Below, in pieces: positions 34,158 to 44,006 of a stretch of DNA of 64,000 nucleotides; the first letter of the stretch is position 1, and the number at the start of each line of letters is the position of its first letter. The stretch spans positions 1 through 64,000 of the forward strand of contig LVAT01000006.1 of the NCBI GenBank assembly GCA_001604135.1, read 5' to 3'. Source of the DNA: Clostridiales bacterium Firm_14 (lineage in GTDB: Bacteria; Bacillota; Clostridia; Saccharofermentanales; Saccharofermentanaceae). The notes beneath the pieces are model-generated. The model had not been told where the DNA came from, did not search any database, and saw only the letters and a list, made by a program, of their open reading frames with translations. Position numbers and translations under genes: made by a program.

Positions 34158-37145
34158 TCAGAAAGAGATCTCTACGCTGTGTGTCAGGCCGTCGGTCAGA
34201 ACAGGGAGCAATGTTCCCTCTACTGCCGCACCGTCCAATGTGACCTTGATACCGTCCTGAGCACGGATGAAGCCCTCAGGCTTTGTGATGTGGATATCAT
34301 AAGTCGTTCCGCAGGAAGAGACCTTAACGTCAAGTCTTCTGTCGGTCTGTCTGAGGATAGGCTCTACTCTTAAGCCCTCGCTCGTAAACTCAACGCCGAA
34401 GCACTGGAAGAGTGAGAGAAGGAGCCATGTTGAAGTACCGGAAAGTGTAGGTCCGATATTCTCGCCCGTCTGGCTGTTGTTGTACTGTGTGCACCATCTG
34501 GGGTTGCCGCATGTAACGAAGGGTGACTTCATCGTGTTGAACGGTAAGATCTTGTCGATGATCCAATAAGCCGTATCAGCAAGTCTGGAAGCTAACGCCT
34601 CGTTCTTAACCGTCTTTGCTGCGCCGAGCATAGCAGAGCATGCCATCATGTTTGCGTGCTTGAATACGCCGCCGTTCTCACGGTCGCCCGGATAGTAGAG
34701 CGCTACGTCGATCTTCGGAGCGATCCTCGGATAATCAACCGTAGAGCAGAGTCTGAAGCCGTAAGGTGTCTTCAGATATTTATCAAGTGAATCGAGCATC
34801 GTGCTGATCTCATCCTCTGAAGCAACACCGGCCAGGAGTGACCAGGAGAAGCTGTTGAGGAAGTATGTGCCGGGATGGCCCTCTTCTACTGCGAGGCCGT
34901 CGCCCTTTGCACCGAGATAAGAGATGTCGGTCCTGTCTTTTCTGTTGAAGAGCACTCTGCAATAGAAGTCATCCTTCCAGCAGTACTCACGAAGGTTAGC
35001 TGCGAGCTTGTCAGAGAGCTGCTTCATGTCGTCAGCAGCGGGATCTCCGATCTTTCTGAACATCGTCTCAGCAGCGTCCAATGCAACCTTAAGAAGGAAG
35101 CCGTTCATGACGGATTCGGAGAATTCGGAATCGTAAGGAACTTCGCCGTAAGCCTTTCCTGCCGCAGCGAGCTGCTCCTTATATTCAGCTACCTTATCCT
35201 TGCCGGAGATACAGTCAGGATCGACTCTCAAGCAGTCATTCCAGTCAGCACGGTCGATAAGCGGGATGCCGTGCTTACCTAAAGAGATCCTGCCGCTGTA
35301 CATGAGGATCGCCTTGATCGTATCCTTGAGCTTTCTCTTAACGCCTGCATCTGTCTTCTTTTCCTTGGTGCCAGCCATTACGAACTCCTCTTCGAGGAAT
35401 GCATAATCGTCTGTAAGGCCAAGATATCTGTCTAATGCCTGCAAGAGCCAGAGGCCGTCATCTGACCACCAGCCGGGCTCTTTTCCGATCCAGTAGAAGT
35501 TGTGGTTTGTGTAACCGTCTTCGTAAACGTTTTCGATCCAACCTGCGAGCATCTTCTTAACGAATTCAGTATTGCCCATGCCTGCGAAATAGTACATGGA
35601 AGCGAAGATGTCCTGGATCTCTCTGAAGCCGATCTCTCTATAACCCTTCTGTGTCCAGTCAAGAGATCTGGATACGAATGTCTGATAGAAGACCTGGAAA
35701 GGAAGGTTGTTGTTTACATAAGCTTCGAAGTCCTGATCATCGTGCTCGATCTTCATGTAGCCCGCATACTTGCCTGTGAAGTCGATAACGTCCTGGAGGT
35801 CCTTTGCAAGGTTTGCAGGGTCCTTGATGTAGTTTGCTACTGCCTCTGCTTCTTCAGCAGGTGTCTTATCGACTACAAAGTTCTCGTTTACGCAGTCGGA
35901 AGAAAGGCATGTGATGTTATCAACACGGACAGCGCCGTTTGCCTTGACCGTGAAAGGTGTGGATGTGGCAAAGAATCCCGGACCCTTTCTCGAAGGTCTG
36001 GATGCGAGAGGATAAATGAATTCAGGGTTAGCAAGGCTTCCTGAACCGACGAAATCCGCATATCTTACGCTGTACTGATCAGGGAAGAAATCTCCGTCGT
36101 CAGCGTGTACCACTGTCTCGTTGAATCTGATGTCGCCCTTTGTCCACTTGGGGTTCGGGTCTGCGCTTACAGCACGGATGTCGTTATTCTCATCGAAGAA
36201 TACCTGTGACTCGCCGACAACTGTAGTGAAGATGACGTCCTCTGAAAGGGCGTGTGTCTGCTTTGTGCCGAACATACCTGTGCAGACGACTCTTAAGTCC
36301 TTGTCCTCGGATGTCGTGTTCTCAATGTCGATCAGCTGTGCTTCGCAGGCTACGGGAAGACCCTTTCTCTGGGGAACGATGAAGATGGTTCTCTTGATCT
36401 TGAGACCGCACTCGAGTTCATAGGAGATGATCGTCCTGTTCTGCGAATGTGTCGTACGTACTGTCTTAAGGCCTTCTGCGATCGCGTCGCCTGACCAGAA
36501 GATCTTCTTGCCGTTCTCAATAAGATAGAACTGTCTGTTTGCAGGGAAACCGTTCTCCTCAGGGAGATAGTCCCATCTGGTTGCGAGAACCTGTGTGTCG
36601 GCATGTGATCTGAATGAACCGCCGCCCAGGCTGTCTACCGTGCTCTTAGGTGTTGACTGCAACGGGAAGTCGAAGTCGATACGGTTACCGATGAGCATGT
36701 TTGTATAGTAGTGAGGTCCGGGTGAAGGCGTGGAAGGATCGAAAGTGAGCTCGCCGTTCGTAGCAAGCTTTCCGCCCCATGTATCCGTACTCTTGATGAG
36801 CTCTGCGCATCTGCCCAGAGCTGCTTCGTCAAGCTTTGCTTCAGCGAGGTTTCCGTCCTTCTCGGTGAATGCTCTGAAATCGTCTTCGTTTCTTACGATA
36901 AGGATGCTGTATCCTTCGTTGATAAGGCTTGTAAACTGCTCGAAAATAACATCGTCCGAAGCTAAGATGTTTACTGCCATGCTGTCGAACTTAAGACCGG
37001 AAATACCGATAACGACAGGATTCTTGCCAAAACGGACATACTGGGCTGAGACGCCTCCTGCCACGATAGTATCACCGAACTTGTCCAATAAAAGTTCTTT
37101 TGCGGGAAGTCTTTCTCCTCTTGCCTTTTCACCAATGTAACCCAT
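34158..37145 (-). CDS. Cellodextrin phosphorylase (GH94)
   Basis: Predicted cytosolic enzyme that phosphorolyses longer cello-oligosaccharides to glucose 1-phosphate plus a shortened chain. The 995-residue length and blocks such as GPHYYTNMLIGNRIDF, GSFRSHADTQVLATR, NGFPANRQFYL and GYREIGFREIQD closely match the Clostridium thermocellum-type cellodextrin phosphorylase, as judged from memory rather than alignment. The general-acid Asp of GH94 is expected in DRADWNDCLRVD; the sugar- and phosphate-binding GENIGPTLSGT stretch is near the C terminus. The start follows GGAGG. No signal peptide, as expected for an intracellular enzyme. A laminaribiose or other beta-glucan specificity cannot be ruled out. 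Confidence 0.88.
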   Translation of the reverse strand: MGYIGEKARGERLPAKELLLDKFGDTIVAGGVSAQYVRFGKNPVVIGISGLKFDSMAVNILASDDVIFEQFTSLINEGYSILIVRNEDDFRAFTEKDGNLAEAKLDEAALGRCAELIKSTDTWGGKLATNGELTFDPSTPSPGPHYYTNMLIGNRIDFDFPLQSTPKSTVDSLGGGSFRSHADTQVLATRWDYLPEENGFPANRQFYLIENGKKIFWSGDAIAEGLKTVRTTHSQNRTIISYELECGLKIKRTIFIVPQRKGLPVACEAQLIDIENTTSEDKDLRVVCTGMFGTKQTHALSEDVIFTTVVGESQVFFDENNDIRAVSADPNPKWTKGDIRFNETVVHADDGDFFPDQYSVRYADFVGSGSLANPEFIYPLASRPSRKGPGFFATSTPFTVKANGAVRVDNITCLSSDCVNENFVVDKTPAEEAEAVANYIKDPANLAKDLQDVIDFTGKYAGYMKIEHDDQDFEAYVNNNLPFQVFYQTFVSRSLDWTQKGYREIGFREIQDIFASMYYFAGMGNTEFVKKMLAGWIENVYEDGYTNHNFYWIGKEPGWWSDDGLWLLQALDRYLGLTDDYAFLEEEFVMAGTKEKKTDAGVKRKLKDTIKAILMYSGRISLGKHGIPLIDRADWNDCLRVDPDCISGKDKVAEYKEQLAAAGKAYGEVPYDSEFSESVMNGFLLKVALDAAETMFRKIGDPAADDMKQLSDKLAANLREYCWKDDFYCRVLFNRKDRTDISYLGAKGDGLAVEEGHPGTYFLNSFSWSLLAGVASEDEISTMLDSLDKYLKTPYGFRLCSTVDYPRIAPKIDVALYYPGDRENGGVFKHANMMACSAMLGAAKTVKNEALASRLADTAYWIIDKILPFNTMKSPFVTCGNPRWCTQYNNSQTGENIGPTLSGTSTWLLLSLFQCFGVEFTSEGLRVEPILRQTDRRLDVKVSSCGTTYDIHITKPEGFIRAQDGIKVTLDGAAVEGTLLPVLTDGLTHSVEISF

Positions 37146-37189
37146 GCGGATCCTCCACGAGAATATAATGTTTTTTTGTTTCTATTTTC

Positions 37190-37229
37190 AGCAAGGAACC
37201 CCACGGTCAAATAACCACGGGGTCTTGCT
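37190..37229 (-). terminator. Stem-loop between cellobiose and cellodextrin phosphorylase genes
   Basis: Arms 37190-37202 and 37219-37229 pair (AGCAAG with CTTGCT, ACCCC with GGGGT, two bulged bases). The U-tract on the minus strand is poor, so it may only partly terminate or may protect mRNA ends within the unit. Confidence 0.45.
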
Positions 37230-37265
37230 TAATCTGACATAAATTTACCGACTCAAAAATCGATA

Positions 37266-39755
37266 TTAGCCAAGCACTACCTCGACCTTATGTGTCTTGC
37301 CGTCGCCTGCTACAGGAACGATGCAGCCGTCAACTGCAGCGCCGTCTACCGTGAGTGACTTAACGCCCTTGTTAACGTGATCAGGATTCTTGATAGTGAT
37401 CTCATATGTATCACCTCTGAACTGACGTGTAGCCGTAAATCCGTCCCAAGCTGCAGGGATGGAAGGATCGACTCTAAGGCCGTCGAACTCAGGCTTAACG
37501 CCCAGGATGTACTGGGAGATAGCAACCATGTTCCAAGCTGCCGTACCTGTGAGCCAGGAGTTCTTGCCCTGACCGAAGTTCTTGGCATCCTTACCGCCGA
37601 TCATCTGGCCGTAAACATAAGGTTCTGTCTTATGGATATCAGATGTCTCTTCTGTGAATGCAGGAGCGATCTTTGAATAGTACTCGAAAGCCTTGTCTCC
37701 TCTGCCGGCATAAGCCTCTGCGCAGATAATCCATGCATTGTTGTGTGTGAAGATACCTGCGTTCTCCTTGTATCCGCCCGGATATGTGGAGATCTCACCG
37801 TACTGGATGTAGTACTTAGTGAATGCAGGGTTGTTGAGAACCAAGCCGAACTCGCAGTTGAGATACTTGTCGATGGAGTTCAGTGTCTTGATGTCAGCGC
37901 CGACATCCTTACCGATCTCAGACATGACTGCGAAGCCCTGGGGCTCGATGAAGATCTTACCCTCTTCGCATTCCTTGGAACCCATCTTCTCTCCGTTAGC
38001 GTCATAAGCTCTGATGAACCAGTCGCCGTCGAAAGCGGATTCCATTGTATTCTTCTTCATCTTGTCGATCTCAGCCTGAGCCTTGGCAGCCTCATCAGCC
38101 TTGCCAAGGTGCTCTAAGATACCGACATAAGCAGGACCTGTGTATGTGAAGAGAGCTGCAACGAATGCGGACTCTGCAACCTTTGAATAGCCGCCCTCTG
38201 CCTTGAACTTAGGGTTGGTGTATGTCTGGAAAGACTCACCGGGTGTGTCGGAGAAGCATGAGAGGTTGATACAGTCATTCCAGTCTGCACGCATTGCGAG
38301 AGGAAGTCCGTGAGGTCCCAAATTGTTAACGATGTGATAGAAGGAAACGTCCAAGTGCTCGAGCATTGTGTGCTTTCCGTCCGGATCGTCATCGAAAGGA
38401 ACGTTGGCATCGAGGATACCCCAGTCGCCTGTCTCCTTGATATAAGCTGCAACAGAAAGGATCATCCAGAGCGGGTCATCGGAGAAGTCGCCACCGATAT
38501 CTGCATTGCCCTTCTTTGTGAGAGGCTGGTACTGGTGATAGCATCCGCCGTCAGAAAGCTGTGTGGAAGCGATGTCGATGAGTCTTTCTCTTGCACGCTC
38601 AGGGATCTGGTGTACAAATCCCAGGATATCCTGGTTGGAATCTCTGAAGCCCATGCCTCTGCCGATTCCGGATTCGAAGTAGGAAGCAGAACGTGAAAGG
38701 TTGAATGTAACCATGCACTGATACTGGTTCCAGATGTTGACCATGCGGTTGACCTTGTCATCAGGTGTGTCGACCTTAAAGATCGAGAGGAGGTTGTCCC
38801 AGGTTGTGCGGAGTTCTTCAAGACCTGCAGCAACCTTCTCAGGTGTGTTGTACTTGTCGATCATGGCATAAGCCTTCTCCTTGTTGAGGACCCATGTCTC
38901 TCTTGTAAGGAGGTTAGCAGGCTTCTCAGCTGCGAACTTCTTGTCCTGAGGATTCTCAGCATAGCCTAAGATGTAGATCAATGTCTTGGATTCGCCGGGT
39001 GCCAAAGTAACCTTCTTATAATGAGAAGCTACAGGTGACCAGCCGTCTGCAAAAGAGTTTGCGGGCTTGTCTGCCTTAACTGTCTCCGGGTTGTCCCAGC
39101 CGTTATAGATGCTTCCGAGGAATGAGTCGCGGTCTGTATCATAGCCGTCGATCTCGTCATTTACTGTGTAGAATGCGTAGTGATTACGTCTGTCCCTGTA
39201 CTCTGTTACATGATAGATTGTAGAACCTTCGATCTCAACACGGCCTGTGGAGAAGTTTCTCTGGAAGTTTGTGCAGTCATCCTGAGCATCCCAGAGACAC
39301 CATTCAGCGATCGAGAAAATGGAGAAGCTCTTTGCTTCTGAGCCTTCGTTTGTAAGTACTACCTGCTGAACTTCACCGTCGTAGTTCTGGGGAACGAAGA
39401 ATGTAACTTCAGCCTTAAGGCCGTTCTTCTTACCCTTGATGATGGTGTAGCCCATACCGTGGCGGCACTCATATTCGTCGAGTTCGGTCTTTACCGGAGA
39501 CCAGCCGGGATTCCAGATCGTGCCGTTGTCGTTGATGTAGAAATAACGGCCGCCCATATCCAAAGGTACGTTGTTGTAACGGTAACGTGTGATTCTTCTG
39601 AGTCTCGCGTCCATGTAGAAGCTGTAGCCGCCTGCAGTGTTTGAGATCAATGAGAAGAATCCCTGATTTCCCAGGTAATTGATCCAGGGATAAGGTGTTC
39701 TTGGAGTGTTAATGACGTATTCTTTTCTTAAGTCATCGAAATGCCCGAATTTCAT
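37266..39755 (-). CDS. Cellobiose phosphorylase (GH94)
   Basis: Predicted to split cellobiose with phosphate into glucose 1-phosphate and glucose. [15 protein letters not shown] at the start, [33 protein letters not shown] and the [11 protein letters not shown] stretch with the likely catalytic Asp are typical of clostridial cellobiose phosphorylases. At 829 residues it has family length (a little over 800). The ATG at 39755, with GGAGG 10 bases upstream, is chosen over an in-frame start 14 codons earlier. It lies 120 bases upstream of the cellodextrin phosphorylase gene, and the two would act in series. Confidence 0.92.
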   Translation of the reverse strand: MKFGHFDDLRKEYVINTPRTPYPWINYLGNQGFFSLISNTAGGYSFYMDARLRRITRYRYNNVPLDMGGRYFYINDNGTIWNPGWSPVKTELDEYECRHGMGYTIIKGKKNGLKAEVTFFVPQNYDGEVQQVVLTNEGSEAKSFSIFSIAEWCLWDAQDDCTNFQRNFSTGRVEIEGSTIYHVTEYRDRRNHYAFYTVNDEIDGYDTDRDSFLGSIYNGWDNPETVKADKPANSFADGWSPVASHYKKVTLAPGESKTLIYILGYAENPQDKKFAAEKPANLLTRETWVLNKEKAYAMIDKYNTPEKVAAGLEELRTTWDNLLSIFKVDTPDDKVNRMVNIWNQYQCMVTFNLSRSASYFESGIGRGMGFRDSNQDILGFVHQIPERARERLIDIASTQLSDGGCYHQYQPLTKKGNADIGGDFSDDPLWMILSVAAYIKETGDWGILDANVPFDDDPDGKHTMLEHLDVSFYHIVNNLGPHGLPLAMRADWNDCINLSCFSDTPGESFQTYTNPKFKAEGGYSKVAESAFVAALFTYTGPAYVGILEHLGKADEAAKAQAEIDKMKKNTMESAFDGDWFIRAYDANGEKMGSKECEEGKIFIEPQGFAVMSEIGKDVGADIKTLNSIDKYLNCEFGLVLNNPAFTKYYIQYGEISTYPGGYKENAGIFTHNNAWIICAEAYAGRGDKAFEYYSKIAPAFTEETSDIHKTEPYVYGQMIGGKDAKNFGQGKNSWLTGTAAWNMVAISQYILGVKPEFDGLRVDPSIPAAWDGFTATRQFRGDTYEITIKNPDHVNKGVKSLTVDGAAVDGCIVPVAGDGKTHKVEVVLG

Positions 39756-39924
39756 GTTAGTTTGCCTCCGCATTTTTATTAATAAAGACCTAACCATTTT
39801 ACACTATCCAAAATGCGTTTTAAACAAAACAAATATAAACATTCTATGTCTTATGTCATATTTATGTGGGAGATTTATAACCCTCCTTCCCGCTTGGTTT
39901 TGGGTATGCAGCGGACCTGGATCC

Positions 39925-40045
39925 GCAAGGCTTCAGATCGTACCTTTTTCGCCCTCAAAAGAGTACGATCTGCCCCTTTGCTCCTTGCAAGACCTCCAAT
40001 CGTACGTTTCAGGACGCGAAAAGAGCACGATTTAAGGCCTTGCAA
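39925..40045. repeat. Two tandem degenerate hairpin repeats
   Basis: Copies start at 39925 and 39987 (62-base period), each beginning GCAAG. Copy 1 has a perfect 10-base-pair stem (39934-39943 with 39963-39972). Copy 2 has an 8-base-pair stem with one mismatch (39998-40005 with 40025-40032). Both loops are exactly 19 bases and end AAAAGA, and TTGCAAGACCT/AGGCCTTGCAA (39986-39996, 40035-40045) encloses copy 2. The 39756-40157 gap (about 400 bases) holds this element, the terminator at 40101-40130 and no gene. Confidence 0.65.
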
Positions 40046-40100
40046 TTTTCAGCCGTCAGCTCCCCTCATCGCTTCGCCGGAGGAAGCCGCTTCAAAGAAA

Positions 40101-40130
40101 AAGGCGGTGCCGCAGAAGCAGCACCGCCTT
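40101..40130 (-). terminator. Terminator after the solute-binding protein gene
   Basis: Perfect 10-base-pair stem AAGGCGGTGC/GCACCGCCTT (40101-40110 with 40121-40130), followed on the minus strand by TTTCTTT. Confidence 0.88.
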
Positions 40131-40157
40131 ATAGATCTAATATCGATTGCCGTAAGC

Positions 40158-41564
40158 CTACTCCAAGACTCCGTCCTCTTTGAGCTGCTTTTCGAACGCC
40201 TCCTTGGCATCCTTCACAGTCTTGAACGAGCCTTCGGCATAGGTTCCGACAACGGCCTTATAGGTCTTGTTGAAATCATCCTCGCCCGTGACCACATAAG
40301 ACGCATCGGCATTCTTGGCAGCGTTAAGAAGCACCGGATAAGGGTTCTGCCCGCCGAGCCATTCATACGCGAACTTGTCGTCAGAAGCCGCAGCGGTAAT
40401 GAGCTTGATGTTGTTGACAAACTCACCGTTTCCGAGCATGTCCTTCTGGTTCTCCTCATTGATGCAGATGGCTCTTATGATGTCACCGGAAGTTGCCTTC
40501 TTGTCGCAGTACTTGGATGCCATTACCCATGTTCCGCCGCTGTAGTAATCAACGGGAGCTGTCGTAAGGCCCCAGTCACCGGAAGTGGGATTTACGGTCG
40601 TTCCCTCGCCCGGATTAAGCGCCAGCTGATATTTCGCGAACTGCAGAGAACCCCAGTAAGAGACGACTGACATGTCGGACATCTTTGCCGTCCAGGGCTT
40701 TGACCACTGCTCTGCCTTGAAAGTGAGATTATCGGAATAGAGGGTCTTCGCATATTCGAAGAAATCTTCAACCGTAGGATCGTAATTGATCTTTCCGTCC
40801 ATGATCCACTTGCCGCCCTTGGTGCTGACATAAGGCTCGAAAACTTCCGTAAAGCCGCCGAAGAGTTTGACCTTGCCGCCTGAAGCGGAATCTACCTTTC
40901 TGGCTGATTCCATTACCTTGTCCCATGTCGCGAAAGATGCAGCAAGCTCATTGGGATCAGATGTTCCCAGATACTGCTCGGCAACCGTTCTCTCATAAAA
41001 AACGCCGCAAGGTGTTGCCTTCCAGGAGAGACCCTTGATGACGTTGTCGTCATCGCTTGCGAACCTCAGCGTGTAGTTAAACATATTCTTGCACTCGGCA
41101 TAATCGATACCGAGATCGTTTACGGCGATCGTGTTGTCTGAAGCCAAGTATTTTCTGGCATAAGCGGCATCACAGGTGAAGATGTCAGGAGCGTTGTTGC
41201 CGTCTGAGAGAACGGCATCGAGCTTCTCCTGATATCCGTTATTGTTGTTGGATACCTCGACCAGATCGTATTCTTCGGAAGTGAGTCCGACATACTTTTC
41301 GACAAGTCCGATGAACTCCGAATTGTGTGCATAGATCGTGATCTTGCCGTCGTCCTTATCGGTGACGTCGGCTACCGTCAGCTCCTTGAAGCCTTCGAGA
41401 TCAGGCGGTACATCCGTCGGCGTGGGAGCAGCTGTCGTGCTCGCAGTGGTCGTCTCAGTAACGGATTCGGAACCATCGGATACTATGGTGGAATTGCAGG
41501 AAGCAACGGCACCTGCCGTAATAACCGACGCAAGCAACAAAGCTGTCAGTCTGTTTCTTTTCAT
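40158..41564 (-). CDS. Extracellular solute-binding lipoprotein, sugar ABC type (family 1)
   Basis: Surface lipoprotein predicted to bind a sugar. Residues 1-23 form the signal peptide with lipobox AVASC, then a Ser/Thr/Pro linker (about 24-50), then a family 1 binding domain: APDIFTCDAAYARKYLA, YYSGGTWVMASKY and a C-terminal YAEGSFKTVKDAKEAFEKQL helix. Start ATG 41564 is preferred over ATG 41570 because of the spacing to AGAGAGG. It is 468 residues. No permease or ATPase genes are nearby, so it must use a transporter encoded elsewhere. Its position beside cellobiose phosphorylase suggests cellodextrin binding; that is inference. Confidence 0.82.
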   Translation of the reverse strand: MKRNRLTALLLASVITAGAVASCNSTIVSDGSESVTETTTASTTAAPTPTDVPPDLEGFKELTVADVTDKDDGKITIYAHNSEFIGLVEKYVGLTSEEYDLVEVSNNNNGYQEKLDAVLSDGNNAPDIFTCDAAYARKYLASDNTIAVNDLGIDYAECKNMFNYTLRFASDDDNVIKGLSWKATPCGVFYERTVAEQYLGTSDPNELAASFATWDKVMESARKVDSASGGKVKLFGGFTEVFEPYVSTKGGKWIMDGKINYDPTVEDFFEYAKTLYSDNLTFKAEQWSKPWTAKMSDMSVVSYWGSLQFAKYQLALNPGEGTTVNPTSGDWGLTTAPVDYYSGGTWVMASKYCDKKATSGDIIRAICINEENQKDMLGNGEFVNNIKLITAAASDDKFAYEWLGGQNPYPVLLNAAKNADASYVVTGEDDFNKTYKAVVGTYAEGSFKTVKDAKEAFEKQLKEDGVLE

Positions 41565-41620
41565 CCCCATATCCTCTCTTAATATTTTTTGATTTTTACA
41601 TTGAAGCATTTTATAACACA

Positions 41621-41651
41621 ATGCACGGAACTTCAATCTCGTTCCGTGCAT
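41621..41651 (-). terminator. Stem-loop, probable terminator of the Thr-rich lipoprotein gene
   Basis: Perfect 11-base-pair stem ATGCACGGAAC/GTTCCGTGCAT (41621-41631 with 41641-41651). The following minus-strand sequence TGTGTTATAAAAT is only moderately U-rich and also contains a possible -10 box for the solute-binding protein gene. Confidence 0.6.
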
Positions 41652-41688
41652 ATGTTCAATGGATTTAAGATGTTTTTATGCAATGTGT

Positions 41689-42726
41689 TTATGCGATATA
41701 GAGTGATGTTCCGTAACGGTTAAGAAAACCCGCATAAGCATTCATGTCGATAACAGTGCTGTAGACCTGTCCGCCGGCTACGCCGTAGAGTGTTGCAAAC
41801 GAGTTCCTTGCATTATCTGTCGTGGAAGGTCCGGGTGCGAGGTAGATAGCATCAAAATCATCAGCTTCGGGCGTTGCCGGAGTCTGCGCTGCCGTTGTTT
41901 CCGTTGTCTCGGCAGCAGCAGCTGAAGCCTCAGTCTCTGCTGGCTTGGGCTGGATCTTAAGAGAGTTGGCAAGGCCTGCTCTCAAAGCGCTCTCCAAGCC
42001 CTTCGGATCCTTGCATGTGCTGTTGAATGTAATGTACTGGCCAGAGAGCATGTCAAAGCTTGCAAAGTCAACGACCGTAGTCTTTTCAGCTTCACCGCCT
42101 GATACCTCATAGACCATGAGGACGGACAGCGCACGTCCGTTTGTCGTGTACTGGAAATCAACGAGAACATTATAAGGAGCCTCGATGGAGCGCTTAAGGT
42201 CGTATTCTGCCTTAGCCTTGGAATATACCCTGTTGTATGCGCCGGCAGCCTCATTGTAGAAGCCGTCGATGATCAGGTTTACTGACTTCATGACAGTCTC
42301 GTTGGTTGCCTTTGTTACGACAAATCTGGTGCCTTCGAACTTAGCCAGAAGGATCTCTGTGCCGTCAGCAAAAGAGCTCTCGGAGAACGCCTCTGAGGAT
42401 ACTGTGAAAGTATCGTTAAGATCGATGTCCGTAACATTCGAGAAATCAACACGCTGAGGGAGCGGCGTCGGAGAAGGCGTTGCGGAAACAGTCGGAACTG
42501 CCTCTGTTGTCTCCTCTGTAACAGTTGTTGTAGTAAGCTCTGTCGGAGCCTCTGTCGTCTCACTGACAGTTGCTTCCGTCTCACTCTCGGTCACAAAAGC
42601 GTTGCCGAGCTCAGAAATTCCTTCCCCCAATTTGTCGGTATTGATCGAGCAGGCAGCAAGGAATGTTGTTGCCATGCCGGCAGAGATCAACAAAGCAACG
42701 AGCTTATTTCCTTCGATTCTCATCAT
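41689..42726 (-). CDS. Thr-rich lipoprotein of unknown function
   Basis: 345-residue predicted lipoprotein. The signal peptide ends in a lipobox LAAC (Cys about residue 26). A low-complexity linker dominated by Thr, Glu and Pro covers about residues 45-90. A folded domain (about 93-260) follows, then a second Ala/Thr/Glu-rich stretch (about 262-290) and a short C-terminal piece ending YGTSLYIA. No enzyme motif or named family recognised. GGAGG nine bases before the ATG supports the start. It sits between the CbiG-like gene and the solute-binding protein gene. Confidence 0.7.
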   Translation of the reverse strand: MMRIEGNKLVALLISAGMATTFLAACSINTDKLGEGISELGNAFVTESETEATVSETTEAPTELTTTTVTEETTEAVPTVSATPSPTPLPQRVDFSNVTDIDLNDTFTVSSEAFSESSFADGTEILLAKFEGTRFVVTKATNETVMKSVNLIIDGFYNEAAGAYNRVYSKAKAEYDLKRSIEAPYNVLVDFQYTTNGRALSVLMVYEVSGGEAEKTTVVDFASFDMLSGQYITFNSTCKDPKGLESALRAGLANSLKIQPKPAETEASAAAAETTETTAAQTPATPEADDFDAIYLAPGPSTTDNARNSFATLYGVAGGQVYSTVIDMNAYAGFLNRYGTSLYIA

Positions 42727-42834
42727 TTCTTCTTACCTCCAAACCTTATTCAAATCTAATATAGTTAAGTCGTTAATAACTTTTCCGCGCGGCATAAGGC
42801 CGCATATAACCATTATATCGTACTTTTCTCTTAA

Positions 42835-43902
42835 TTAAGGCAAAAGGATGCTGCTCCTGCTTACTGCCACGGAAAATACCAGGCCCTGCGCAGAAGACGA
42901 TCTTCTGATGAGGATGGTGCCTTCCTGGCTTCCGAGAAGCGCCAGAGCCGTCGCCTGGTCATTCTTCTTTTCCGGCGAGAAGGTCATCTCCATGGGGATC
43001 TTTGTTTTCGAGATCTTATCGGATTCAAAGGATACGACCTCTGAACCGAGCTCTTCGGCAATGCCCGTTATGATCTCGCTCTCCCTTGCAGAATATGCGG
43101 CAGCGACCTTTGCAACCGCGAGCGGATTAAGCAGGTGATTCATGAGCGATTTCCTGATCGCGGGACGGCAGTAACCGGGATCGGTCTTTGTCTTGATCTC
43201 CATGCCGAGGCTTAAGATCTTCGGAACGAGAATGAGATTATTCTTGTCCTCCTCATCGCCCAGATATGTGCATGTTATGAATACCGCAGACTCGGAGATC
43301 CCCCTCTTTGCAGCCTTATACTGCTTGATGAAATCCTCTCTCAGATCGTAGGGGTATGTGTGGAGCGAATAGGTCATGGGATCGATGACGGGATCAGCGA
43401 AAACGATGGGAAGATCCGTATAGATATCGACCTTCTCACCTGACCTGATCTTCTCATTTACCTTGGCGAAAACCTCTTCATCGTTGACTGCCATGCCGTA
43501 ACGCGAGACGAGGTTTGTAAGGTCGCCCGTGATTCCCGCCTTGCCCTCAAAGCTTGAAAAACAGAACGAACCGAGTGACTTTACGATGGCGGCATAGACA
43601 TCATCACAGCCCTTGTCGTAAGGCTTGTTGCCGCGTCTTAAGATCGCTGCATATCTGCCTTCGGGAGATACCGCGATCACGGGAAGGCCGCGCATCTTAT
43701 CCGTGGCAGTCTCCTCCATTGCCTTAATGGCAGCTTCCAGGGGAAGGATCATTACGACGGCGCAGTTGATCTCGCCCTGTGATACGACAAAGCTTCCGGT
43801 CAGGAGCTCAGTGCCGGAAACATATCTGCCTCCGATATCGTCTATAAGCTTCTTTCCTGTCTCCAGCGCTTTGGGAGATTTGCCGTAACAGATGATGTAC
43901 AT
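42835..43902 (-). CDS. CbiG-like protein (cobalt-precorrin 5A hydrolase family)
   Basis: 355 residues. The N-terminal third has the CbiG pattern of a small-molecule-binding domain with GLPVIAVSPEGRYAAILRRG, corresponding to the usual VVVLDEEGRFVI...GH region. The C-terminal part (about 235-355) resembles the CbiG_C domain: an AVAKVAAAYSARESEIITGIAEELGSEVVSFESD stretch shown here only by its ends AVAKVAAAY and EELGSEVV, then a final block SQEGTILIRRSSSAQGLVF. CbiG opens the precorrin ring in anaerobic B12 synthesis, yet no cobalamin gene is nearby. It may be a diverged paralog with another function. The assignment is by recognised pattern, not alignment. Confidence 0.6.
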   Translation of the reverse strand: MYIICYGKSPKALETGKKLIDDIGGRYVSGTELLTGSFVVSQGEINCAVVMILPLEAAIKAMEETATDKMRGLPVIAVSPEGRYAAILRRGNKPYDKGCDDVYAAIVKSLGSFCFSSFEGKAGITGDLTNLVSRYGMAVNDEEVFAKVNEKIRSGEKVDIYTDLPIVFADPVIDPMTYSLHTYPYDLREDFIKQYKAAKRGISESAVFITCTYLGDEEDKNNLILVPKILSLGMEIKTKTDPGYCRPAIRKSLMNHLLNPLAVAKVAAAYSARESEIITGIAEELGSEVVSFESDKISKTKIPMEMTFSPEKKNDQATALALLGSQEGTILIRRSSSAQGLVFSVAVSRSSILLP

Positions 43903-44006
43903 ACGCTTTCAGTCCGCCTTTTACTCAGGATTTCTGATATAACATTAACACTCTTATTGGGATTTTTATTGCTACAATTAGTGAAATTAGTGTGGAGGAA
44001 ATATTA

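Noticed and set aside
39925-40045. Possible CRISPR array
   Set aside because: Only two degenerate copies, self-complementary, with no uniform spacers and no cas genes in the window.
39813-40670. A 285-codon open frame on the plus strand
   Set aside because: It runs across the intergenic hairpin repeat, the terminator and antisense to the solute-binding lipoprotein gene; no ribosome site and no protein-like composition.
42789-42803. GCGGC/GCCGC stem as terminator of the CbiG-like gene
   Set aside because: Short stem followed by an A-run, not a U-run, on the transcribed strand; it may just be part of a leader.
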